A DNA stretch of 64,000 nt from Acanthaster planci (taxonomy: Eukaryota; Echinodermata; Asteroidea; Valvatida; Acanthasteridae): positions 1,240,387 to 1,304,386 of the forward strand of contig NW_019091363.1 in the NCBI RefSeq assembly GCF_001949145.1, written 5' to 3'. The translations under genes were made by a program, and so were the position numbers. The notes beneath the pieces are model-generated. The model did not search any database. It was not told the DNA's origin and worked only from the letters and a program-made list of their open reading frames with translations. Positions within the stretch are counted from its first letter, which is position 1; each line of letters opens with the position of its first letter. Below, in pieces: positions 1 to 9,439 of the stretch.

Positions 1-3000
1 CTCAATCACAGCGTTAGGGGGGGTACTATCTGTCGCCGTTTTCTCAATTACCCAGTTAATGTTCGCCTTTTAATTTCCGGCTTATGATGTCAGAACGATG
101 AATTGGCGTCCGGCATTGCTTGCGTGTAATTTAATTATGTTCTCATATTTTAGAGCTCGCCAGATAATGTCAATCCCTGTACAAGCGTGAGCCACCACAC
201 AAGCGATGAATATTTTGGGTTTAACTTATAAAGATGGTCATGGGTTGGATGAGATTTCTTTCCTATCATTAACCGCCCCAGGTGCGGCCTCCCCTGCATG
301 TGACGCAACTCAGCGGCAAGGGGGTACATGGCGTCCAACCCCTAAACCGCCTGCATGACGATAAATTTCAGATCGCTTTTAATACAATGTATACAGGGGG
401 CTATCGTACAAGGGTTTCGTACGGCGGACTGGCAGCCTCGCATTGACCGTTCATTTAAATCAGTTTGTGCCCCAGGGGCGAGGGCCTCCTTTCTGAAAAT
501 CTTGGATCCGCCCCTCCATCTGTGTACAAATCGCAACAGAATGTTTATTACTTCAAAATGACCAACAAGCCGAATTGTAACCACTGCATTCGATGGCTAC
601 ATGCTGCTTCAAAAAGCCTTACCACCAACACAGTGCAACATTTTGCATCTAATTGCATCTTCATTTAAAAAAAGTAACAGACTCTCGTGTATTCTGATTT
701 CTTCTTGAATTTGATCTTTTCTGTCGTTATCTTGCTTCGAATAATTCCATGCACGAGGACGAAAAAAATAAGATAAATTAATGCAGGAACCTTTCCATGC
801 AGTTGATAATGTTAAGACACAGCAAAGAGAACTTATAACATGACACATAACATGACACATTTCCGTGTGTGGAAAACGTAATTTTCATTGGCACTCTAGT
901 ATCGTCCGTGGAAGAAAGAAGAAATTAAGATAATTCCTGCCATTTTCACCCCGTTACCACAATAGCACTGTTTCAATCAACTAGGAGTCGAGTCTCCAAG
1001 TTAATTGATATTCGTTTTCAGTGTGCATGGCGTTTGTTTAAATATTGCGACAAATGTGAAACATGTAAAAATTAACATGAACATTTTTTTCTGGCTTAAT
1101 TTCAACTTGACCTTGTTGCAATAATGCTAAACGTGACTGATAGAGAAAGGACTCGGTCGCAACAATGCAGAAAGCCGCGCGCCAATTAATCAAGGGATCC
1201 ATTTTTTTCTGTATCACACTAGAATACATGCTTGAAAACAATTACGTGAGATGTGATCACAAATCCATTAGTCACTCTTACTGCGAATTTTTTCTTCGTG
1301 GTTGAGCACCATGCCGTGTTAATATATCTGGCTGCCTTTCTCTGTTCAAAATGACATCCCAGCACAAAGCCTGCCCATGCATTTATAATAATCGTACATC
1401 AATTACTATTCCCTTCCTGTTATATAAGCGATGCTTTTAAGTTGAAACAGCGTGGCTACGCCCACACGCAGTGAAGCCTTGAAAAAAGTGCGCTTGAGCT
1501 TATCGGCGACGTGATGGGATGTTTGACAGGGCATGTCATTTGTATAGTCTTAGAATTGTTTAGTCTTAGTGTTAACCATCTTCAGTGAAATCAGTATAAA
1601 CTTGGGTACTGGGTCAAGTAAAAGAACCCTATTATACGCGAACCTTCGTTGCGGAATTTAAACATGGCGACTATCTCCTCGTTAATAAACTCGTCTTTGT
1701 AAACTCTCTGCGGGTACAGTGATTGTAGAATGTAGATGCCTTGAGTAAGAATACTTGTTGGATGCCTTGGTTGTGTTTGTCGTTGTGAAATAATGATGTG
1801 ATTAATCAAACTGTCCTGCAATAGTCTTAGTAATATACGACTGTTATTCAACAGTTATTGTCAAGACATTTATAATGAGAAATCCCAAATTCATCAAATT
1901 GCTCATTTGTGCGCTGCATATTAAGAAATGTGAAACACGCTGAACTTAAAGGTACTGAACATTTTCAGCAGGTCAGAAACATTCATTCTTTGTTACTTAT
2001 AATGAACCTTGCATTTTGCTTTGTTTTTTTTTTAATTGTAAAAGTTATAAAAATCCTATTGTTGGAACGAAATTCTGCCCAGAGACGGCGGTAATGGGGT
2101 GGGGGTGAGTTGATAACTACGCCGAATTTCGAGGCGATGTAATGTGACTAAGGAGATGGATGTATTACGTGGTGTAAACATCGTTGATGCAAGTTACATC
2201 AACCCGTTTCTTCTTGTGCATTTGAATAAAAATGACGAAGGAAAACAAATCTACTGCTTACAGCAACTGCCCTGCCTCCTGAGCTCCTGAGGTTATAAGG
2301 CTCGACGGGAAATGCATGTACAAAATTTAACGACGTCTGCTTTTCAGTGTGCGTTTGATGCAAAATGCAGTACATGTACACCGATGACCGTCCTTCATCC
2401 AATTAACTACCGTCGAGGTGGGGGTGTGTACCTCAACGCTAAAAGCTTTCGTCAGATCATCGGTCCCGCATACAATCTGCTTGTTACAGAAGGTTTAGAA
2501 TAACATCGGATGTTTTTTTTTTTTGGGGGGGGGCCGGACCCTGCGCTCTTCTGTGCCCTACTGGAGAACTTGCCATACGCGGTGTTTCTCCATATCCGTG
2601 TGCGTAAAAAGTTTGCCGTTACGTTATGAATGACTCGTAATTTCACAGTGATGTTGCAGAATCGATGTGTTAGTTATCGGTACCGCGTACGGCTACATGA
2701 CTCCAGGCTTTTTGCGTGTTTTGCAGTACTTGCTTGAAGTATTTCCTGGTGGCGATATTTCATGGTGACAGCAAGGAAGACCTCAGTGTCCAGAGAATAA
2801 CTGTAGGCCTAAATAACGTCAGCAAGTTATACGTACAATATTACCTGTTGTACGCTGTGCTTATGAATAGGTAAAAAGAAAGTAAAATGTAGGGGTGGAA
2901 ATCTTGCGTTTTGTACCACCAGGGAACAATAATTGTGTGCGAGCCGGATAAGAAAAGCGGCGGGTTGAGCATAATGTGTAGGTAACTTAACGAGTGTAGA

Positions 3001-3243
3001 TTTTATTGAAACAGAAATGAAAGAAAACCTTCATGTGCAAACTAAAATGATCGAAAATACCTAAAAACACTTCCAAAAAAAACCCTTTCTTTACAAATAG
3101 CTTCTACCCCTTGAAAACTGAAGTACAGGTCTATAGATCAAATATTTTACGCATTAGATACATGACATAATACATGCCTCTAACGAAAAGAATTATCGTG
3201 AATTAGACCACTTTAGCTTTGTCAAAGAAAATTTTATCAATAG
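1..3243. other. No recognised gene upstream of the channel gene
   Basis: I see only short chance reading frames here, without convincing splice sites or family motifs. Homopolymer runs occur near 2510-2535 (T then G). The missing first exon(s) of the downstream DEG/ENaC gene may lie here or beyond the left edge; I could not identify them. Confidence 0.5.
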
Positions 3244-3915
3244 TTCACTGCTTTGAGATTTGAGCTGACAACATTGAATATTGAAACTTGCATTCGGACT
3301 GTTTTCAATGGTTTTCGTAGAGCTATTTGGATGGCGTTATTTATGACGATGGTCGTGATCGTCTCATGCGCGATCGTTTCTCACTTCAACGAGTACTTTG
3401 CATACGCCACCAAGACAGTCATCAGCTACACGACACCCAACCAAACCGCCTTCCCGAGCGTTGTGCTGTGCAATTGTAACAGGTTCCGGGTATCCGCCCT
3501 CAACGGCAGCCAGTGGGAAGAGCTACTGCCGATGGTGGTCAACAAGGGCGACGATCGCAGCGAGCAGATCGAGAAGCTTCGATCGGGCGAGTTCCCGCTC
3601 AACGTGAGCGACGAGGAAGAGCGGCGGATTAAGGGCGCCAACTACCGCAAACTGGGCTTGGCGTTGTCGCACGAGTTCGAGGACATGCTATTGGACTGCC
3701 GGTGGGCCGGGAGGCAGCGCTGCTCCGCGGCCAACTTCAGCCAGGTGTGGACCGACTTCGGGGTGTGCTACGTGTTCAACGCAGAGGATGGCCCGGGGGA
3801 CGGGGAAGAAGGCTTAATGGCGGACAACACTGGATTGGACGGCGGGCTGTGGCTACGCCTGAACGTCGAGCAATCAGAACACACTTCCACAAACACACAC
3901 GGAAGCTGTTTCATG
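3244..3915 (+). CDS. DEG/ENaC exon A (TM1 and start of ectodomain)
   Basis: Carries TM1, FPSVVLCN and the Cys-rich finger start LLDCRWAGRQRCS. The 3' end is set by ATG|GTAATC, phase 0. The 5' border is uncertain: an in-frame TAG lies at 3241-3243, so the exon starts at 3244 (after that AG) or at 3258 (after the next AG). Confidence 0.85.
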
Positions 3916-6900
3916 GTAATCCATCGTTTGTATTACGTTTCTCTTAAAAAAAAGGAAAGAAATTGCCTGAAATTACATACCTCATTGTTAATAGAAAAGG
4001 CATGCCTCTTCTGATATGCAATACTTATCTGACTTTCAATCACCGCATTGAAAGTGTTCGACTCACAATGTATCAACATGAACTAGCCCAGGTTGGAAGC
4101 CAGTCTTCATTAGCCTACATTACGACGTAACGTAATAAGGTCCAGGAGTCCACCTGGGCTACAACATGAGCGTCCATTTACAAGTAGTTTTACAGTTCAT
4201 AGTGGGCATGCTTGGATGGTATGAGTGTGAATGGGGGGGCGGGGGGGGGGCACACAAGATCGCTCGGGTTGGACCTAGTGCTCATTTGTGTGTAGTCGAC
4301 GTATCTCACTAGAGAATGGTGACGTTATTGATGTTGCCAAAAACACGCGCAGTTTCTGTTCTCTTGTTCAGGTTGCGATCCAGCCTCGTGGAGAGATTTC
4401 TTTCGTGCGCGAGGTAGGACGGACGGTTCGCTCAGGCTATCACTCAGTTATTGGCCTGAAGAAACACGGGGTAAGCGGATGTTGCACTCTTGTATATATA
4501 GGCCTACCTGTCTATTTACCCAAACCATGCAGTTATAAGAATGCTTTAATTAAATTCGTTGGAAAGTGTGTCCGTGTTTTGACACTGTGCGAACCACTGG
4601 ATGCTGTACAACATAATGCTCACGAATACATATCGAAGAATCACAAATATGACATTTTTGAGAGCTTCCATACAGATACTTCAATTTTTAATACAGGAAA
4701 AAATAGTGGCCATCATAGCAGGAAAAGTAGCAAGAGACAGACGGGTGTAAAACAATGTTTACACTGCAAAAACGACCGTCAACGGGTATCAATGCTGACT
4801 CACTCAACGATCAACAGAGAATATAATTAAATTACAAGAAGAAATAAGACCAAATGGCCATTGCATTTCTCATTAGAACAGGTGCTACATGCAGTTGAAG
4901 CTGTTTCGCTCACAGATATTTTGTCTGATTGACAGAGAACGAGCCTGGAATCTCCGTACGACACAAACTGCCGTAAAGACGGCCTGAAATATTTTAACAA
5001 TTACTCCATTGGTGCGTGTCGTATGGAGTGCCTAACGGACATGGCTATGGAGAAATGTGGATGCATAGCACCTTTCATGCCAGGTAAGAAAAGCATAAAG
5101 AATCTGGCAAGTTCAAACTATATAACTTAACCAGGATGAAAAATGTTGGTAAGAAATTTGCCGTTATACACTTGAGAGGCCAACAGAAACAATGCATGAT
5201 ATGAAGTCTAGAAAAGGGTCTGATCTCTCTTCGGCGCAGTCTTATTCTGCGTACCGATGGCTGGTACGATTATGGCTGACCGTCAAAACAAAAGCAAAAG
5301 AATAATTCACTTAGTGTTACAAAATCTCACAAGCTATGCAAACCGTAACACTCGATAATAAACACTACTGCTAAATACTATGTGAAGGAAATTGTGATTG
5401 GCCAACATTGGTACAAGCATTGGCCAAGCACAAAAAATAGTATACCTAGGCTATCATGACTTTTTATGAGTGCATTAACGCTTACTATTGTGAAACATTC
5501 ATTATTTGTTTTTACACGATATCTGCATAAATAGGAGAAACAAAATGTCCTCGCGTATTAACGTCCGCCATTTGCGACACAGGTTTGTGTCCGAAGCGCC
5601 ACCGGTATGGGTTCTACCGTGTAATGTTAGACTGGTTTCCGCCCCTACATTACTTCCCTCTTACTCGTCGGGAAGGAAAAGCATGAGATAGGGCGGGAAC
5701 CAGCCAAATGAAATGAGGTTCTATTTAACAGGTACCGTTGAATAGAACGAATAATTCAATGACGTGATCAACAATTCCCCAATCAGATGACAGGGATTTA
5801 TGCATGTATTCTATGATACGTTGCTGGCAACCACACTTCTGCACTAACACACACTTCAAAGGGTATTTGAGGTTGGGCTTCTGGGTATGCCTATAGCAAT
5901 GTCACAGCAATCCGTTAGAACCCGGAGGACTGTTATTGTTTAATTATATAACAACATATGCTTATTTGGCAGAGTCTTCCGGCTTTCCATACTGTGATCT
6001 TGTGACGTTGATCACATGCGCCACTCATGAAGTAGGTAAGCAGATCATAGGCTTCAACTTGTACATGTGCAATGCTTATAGCACCATCGCAATCATTTTC
6101 ACCGTGTAAGAGTTTTGTTTGTCATGAGGTCAAGTGGCATTTTAACTCAATTATATGAAGATTCCTCATCAACTGCATGTATACTTCTGATTGGCCAGAC
6201 CAACTTCTCACAAAACTCAAAATGTGCTTGTTTCTTTCTCCCGGTATGCCCAGACAAGACCGTTTCCCTCTGAACTTTAATCCTTGCGGTGTTATTCCAG
6301 GAAAACTTACAATATACCAAAGTTTTCATTTTTTTTGGACAGGTTTACCGTATTGCCCTTGCAGCACGCCGTGCAGTGAGGTCTTGTATGACGAACGAGT
6401 AAGCTATTCTCAGGCACCATCCATAAGCGTCAAGGATGAAGTGCAACAAATGTTTAACTGGTCGAGAGAGCAAGTGTTGTAAGTACTCTGATTTCATTCG
6501 ATTCTTCCTCAGAAATACGGTTGCGAAAGTTGGAAAGTATCCACTCAAATACTGCAGCAATATTTACTACCCCATTGCTTGGTCAGGTTCCTTCACGAAC
6601 CATCGTTCTGTATCAAACGCCTTTACACAGGAGACAATTTCAATCAATCCGACATTAGCACTTCGAACACTTTTTTTAAAAAATAAGAAAAACTTCATCG
6701 AGTGCATTCTATATCCTTAGAGACCGCTCATTATGCTTACAATACTTACGAACGTGAATTTGTGACGTCAGGTCAAATTGTTTTGGCGCTGTGAATTAAA
6801 AAATGCTGAACAGGGGGAGCGGGTTAGCGGTAATCTCTTCGCTTCGCACCAATGAGGCCCGAGTTAGAGTCCCGGCTTGGCACAGGCTTTAAGTGCATTT

Positions 6901-8239
6901 GGTTTCAAGTCCATACTCGCTCTCGCAGGTTTTCTCCGGGTACCCCGGTTTCCTCCTGCCTCTAAAAATGGATCTTCTTCCTAACTCCGTGATGTGATGC
7001 TGATTAATAAAGGTTAAAAATAAATGGCGCAAATAGTCTGAGTAGCTGAAAGCGCCATTAAAACAAATTAACAAAAATAACAAAGGATGAACATTTCTAT
7101 ACGCAAAGCAAGTCTATAAAGGCTTCGAAACACCCAGTTTGCTTCGCTTGCCTGAAGTATGAATCGCCCTTAAGACAGGATGTTATGTAAGCACACATTA
7201 CCCACTGCACTCTCGGTGGAGTAGATAAGTGATTATACTTACTGCATTACCACCAATCTCTGAAATCAGACTGCATTTCGACTGACGCACATGGTTTGAG
7301 TGTGCAGTGATAACATGACTTTATTTTGCTCCATTATTTTTCTCGTACGAAGAGAGAACATCCTGGAAGTATCGATTTTCTTCGAGGACCTTCGGGAGAA
7401 GTGGACAAAACAAGAAGTTGCCTATGGTCTTACAGCTCTTATGAGTAAGAGTCAATGCCTATAATGTCGAATACACATTGTCATAAAACCCTTTGTGATT
7501 TGCAATCGTTGCTCACCAACATTCGGAATCCAAGTACGTGGATCAAGACGAATGCTCGTCATCATCCGTAAACTTCCTAACCATTCATATAGCATTTGGC
7601 ATAATGTAACTTAAACAATTTTATAACAGTCACTGTACATTTTGCTGTAATGTGCCACTTTTACAGTGGAAAAAGCAACTTAATATATCCCTTGTAATAT
7701 TCACTCTGAACCCTGGGCCAGATTGACCTGGAATGTGGGTCCGACCCGCTTCTAGGTCAAAAGGTACCCTTTTCTGGGTCGCTTTGACACTTTCCAGGGT
7801 CATTTTAACCAAGAGAGGATCATTCTTGACGCAGAGACATGTCAGGTCCAACGGGACCCGCATTCCAGGTCATCATGACCCGGGAGGTTTTAATGTATTA
7901 ACACACTTGTATACAGCACACAGTTAGGTTATTCATCAACTGAATCATGGTTACAGCAGGCATGTTTTCATACACGCATGCGACATCTTGACCTCTCTAC
8001 TTTGACAAAGGCGTATTAATTAAATACAGGTGTTTGCTTGAGGTTCATTTATCTCACATGCCCTCCTCTACGTCGCAGGTTCGATAGGAGGAGAGTTGGG
8101 ACTCTGCCTTGGCGGTAGTATCATCACCGTCTTCGAGTTCGCCGACTTCCTCCTGACCAGAGAAGCTCTTCACTGGCGACTGTTCACGAAGAAACTCAGC
8201 CGCTTCAGCCAACGAAAGCAACGAAATCATCCAGTTTGA
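3244..8239 (+). CDS. DEG/ENaC family sodium channel subunit (ASIC-like), 5' end incomplete
   Basis: Predicted plasma-membrane cation channel subunit of the degenerin/ENaC/ASIC family, which forms trimeric sodium channels. Seven exons join in phase: 3244-3915, 4372-4470, 4936-5083, 5973-6035, 6343-6478, 7353-7444 and 8079-8239, about 456 residues. In order they give a cytosolic stretch with TTLNIE, TM1 (3322-3387), the post-TM1 motif FPSVVLCNCNRFR, a Cys-rich ectodomain with YSIGACRMEC and MEKCGCIAPFMP, the thumb motif YCPCSTPC, the pre-TM2 stretch ENILEVSIFFEDL, and TM2 with GGELGLCLGGSIITVFEF. The selectivity-filter triplet reads GGS, fitting the family G/S-x-S rule. Odd points: the His-Gly motif before TM1 is replaced by Asn-Ile, and no in-frame ATG precedes TM1, so at least one upstream exon is missing. 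The family is certain; the subfamily and ligand are not. The gene is tail-to-tail with the ACE-like gene. Confidence 0.92.
4372..4470 (+). CDS. DEG/ENaC exon B (palm strand)
   Basis: Starts after TTCTCTTGTTCAG and ends before GTAAGC; 99 bases, phase 0 to 0. Encodes VAIQPRGEISFVREVG and SGYHSVIGLKKHG, which matches the ASIC palm segment (the stretch around DEIP...G...APGFHTF). Confidence 0.88.
4936..5083 (+). CDS. DEG/ENaC exon C (thumb cysteines)
   Basis: 148 bases, phase 0 to 1, donor CCAG|GTAAGA. Encodes LESPYDTNC, YSIGACRMEC and MEKCGCIAPFMP, the most diagnostic Cys pattern of the family. Confidence 0.93.
5973..6035 (+). CDS. DEG/ENaC exon D (short thumb exon)
   Basis: 63 bases, phase 1 to 1, after TTGGCAG and before GTAAGC. 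Encodes SSGFPYCDLVTLITCATHEV, corresponding to the ASIC stretch with YC...EC. Confidence 0.85.
6343..6478 (+). CDS. DEG/ENaC exon E (thumb YCPC exon)
   Basis: 136 bases, phase 1 to 2, after TTTTGGACAG and before a consensus GTAAGT donor. Encodes GLPYCPCSTPCSEVLYD, the thumb-domain double-cysteine motif. Confidence 0.92.
6812..7082 (+). repeat. tRNA-derived SINE in a channel intron
   Basis: The head has a Pol III-like A-box (GGTTAGCGGTAATC, near 6821) and a degenerate B-box (GAGTTAGAGTCCCG, near 6861). The body contains GGTTTTCTCCGGGTACCCCG, a conserved core I know from metazoan SINEs (recalled, not checked). The 3' end is a GGCGC...GCGCC hairpin followed by an A-rich tail. It lies between channel exons E and F. 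The same 3' end recurs at 10784-10834. Confidence 0.8.
7353..7444 (+). CDS. DEG/ENaC exon F (pre-TM2 segment)
   Basis: 92 bases, phase 2 to 1, donor ATGA|GTAAGA. Encodes ENILEVSIFFEDL then KQEVAYGLTALM, matching the NILVLDIFFE...AYEIAGLL stretch before TM2 in ASICs. The start after ACGAAG is the only choice that keeps the conserved frame. Confidence 0.88.
7707..7890. repeat. Fold-back element built on GGGTC/GACCC
   Basis: The left arm (7707-7744, with GACCTGGAATGTGGGTCC) is nearly the reverse complement of the right arm (7852-7890). The loop contains further copies of AGGTCA, GGGTC and AGGGTC in both orientations. It sits in the last intron of the channel gene. MITE-like; no family name assigned. 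Confidence 0.7.
8079..8239 (+). CDS. DEG/ENaC terminal exon (TM2, selectivity filter, C-tail)
   Basis: Starts after ACGTCGCAG, phase 1 in. Encodes TM2 with SIGGELGLCLGGSIITVFEF, filter triplet GGS at 8111-8119, then a short basic cytosolic tail ending in TGA at 8237-8239. The tail is only about 30 residues. Confidence 0.93.
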
Positions 8240-9234
8240 TGCCATTTCACAACTCAAACCTTTTTGCCCATTTGCCCTCAAGTTTTTCTCGCCGGTAAAC
8301 CTTTACCATTCTTTCGTGGAAAACGTGTGAACAACTGTGTATGTTTATTTCGAGAATTTACTGCCGCTTTTTTGACTCAGTTTCCCGATTTGTTTCTTCA
8401 GTTGATCGCTTTGATCCGGATCCGTTAAATTGATTTGCATAAAATTATTGTGGCAGTTATGCTGGCGCATAGCAACATTGACATGGATAGATCGTGAACG
8501 GTCGAAACACCCGAACTCCAGCCTGTTCAAAGTAAACGATAAGAGACAATGGGTCAAGATGACGGATTAGTTGGAAGTGGAACATTTCAGGGCTCGGTAA
8601 CAGCGTGGCCATTTTCCATTTTGCGTGGAATCACCCAAGAGAAATTGAAATGCTAGTTATTGCTTCGAGGACCAAGTGCGGGTGTTGTGTGAGGAAAGTT
8701 TTAAATTATGTTTGAACTATCAACGACAAACACGATTTGACACCGTACACGCACTTGAAGTAAGGGTAGGACGTGAGGCCTATATGCTCCACTTGTGTTC
8801 CGAGCTCAGAATCGGACAAGACAAAGATTTTATCACAATACTTGTAACAATGAATGATTAATGGAATACCCTCTTACAAAATGAAACCTACCACGATGAA
8901 TCCAAAAACTGAACCACTTTAACACAACATGCTCCACATTTCACGACACGCCTCCTCTGAGTACTGGAAATGTGAACTTTCAAGACGCCTGGTGACGTCA
9001 CTGTGACTTCCGTCAAGCTTGGGCAGAATATACACAGGCTCGCAATGATTAAAAATGTCAAGTTCTCCACCGACAAGCGTCTCAAAGTCTCCCAATGCTT
9101 TTGATCCAAGGAACACTGTATAACATTAGAGCTAAGAACATGGGGTTTAACTGGACACCCACTTGTTCCCACCTGCCCGTACTTTCGGTTATAGATGCCT
9201 TGTTTATAACCCTGTGGAGACTGGAAATTCATTT
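8240..9234. other. Short convergent intergenic gap
   Basis: Tail-to-tail region between the channel stop and the peptidase stop. It holds 3' untranslated sequence of both genes; a TTTATT at about 8343 would read AATAAA on the - strand. It also holds the possible alternative last peptidase exon, listed separately. No other gene seen. Confidence 0.5.
8919..9115 (-). CDS. Possible alternative last exon of the ACE-like gene
   Basis: If the last peptidase exon is spliced at CCACCAG|GTATAC (exon end 9246, phase 1) instead of being read to its TAG, it joins in frame to this segment, which follows GTTATACAG. That adds about 64 residues (including GSKALGDFETLVGGE and EEACREMWSMLC) before a stop at 8919-8921. 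The segment shows no membrane span and no domain I recognise. Phase agreement is suggestive only. Confidence 0.28.
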
Positions 9235-9439
9235 CTATAGTATACCTGGTGGAAGACGGGGCATCCAGTCACGATCTGGCCAACCAGGTTGGTCTCCACT
9301 GCGTTGGTTCTGTTGCACCAGCCACTCTGTTAGGGGCTGGAAATACTCCACGAGAGCTGCTCCATCGAACTGTCTTTGACCTGTGGCTACGTTCATGGCT
9401 TCGTGCCACGGCTTGCTGATACCAAGCCTCATCACAGCA
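9235..9439 (-). CDS. ACE-like exon 12 (C-terminus)
   Basis: Phase 2 in after TTTGGTAG. Encodes [31 protein letters not shown] and [10 protein letters not shown], the canonical end of the M2 domain. Ends PPGIL then TAG at 9235-9237. An internal GTATAC donor at 9245-9240 could join the alternative exon. Confidence 0.92.

Noticed and set aside
1591-1851. 86-codon - strand reading frame
   Set aside because: No splice signals, no motif, and composition like the surrounding non-coding DNA.
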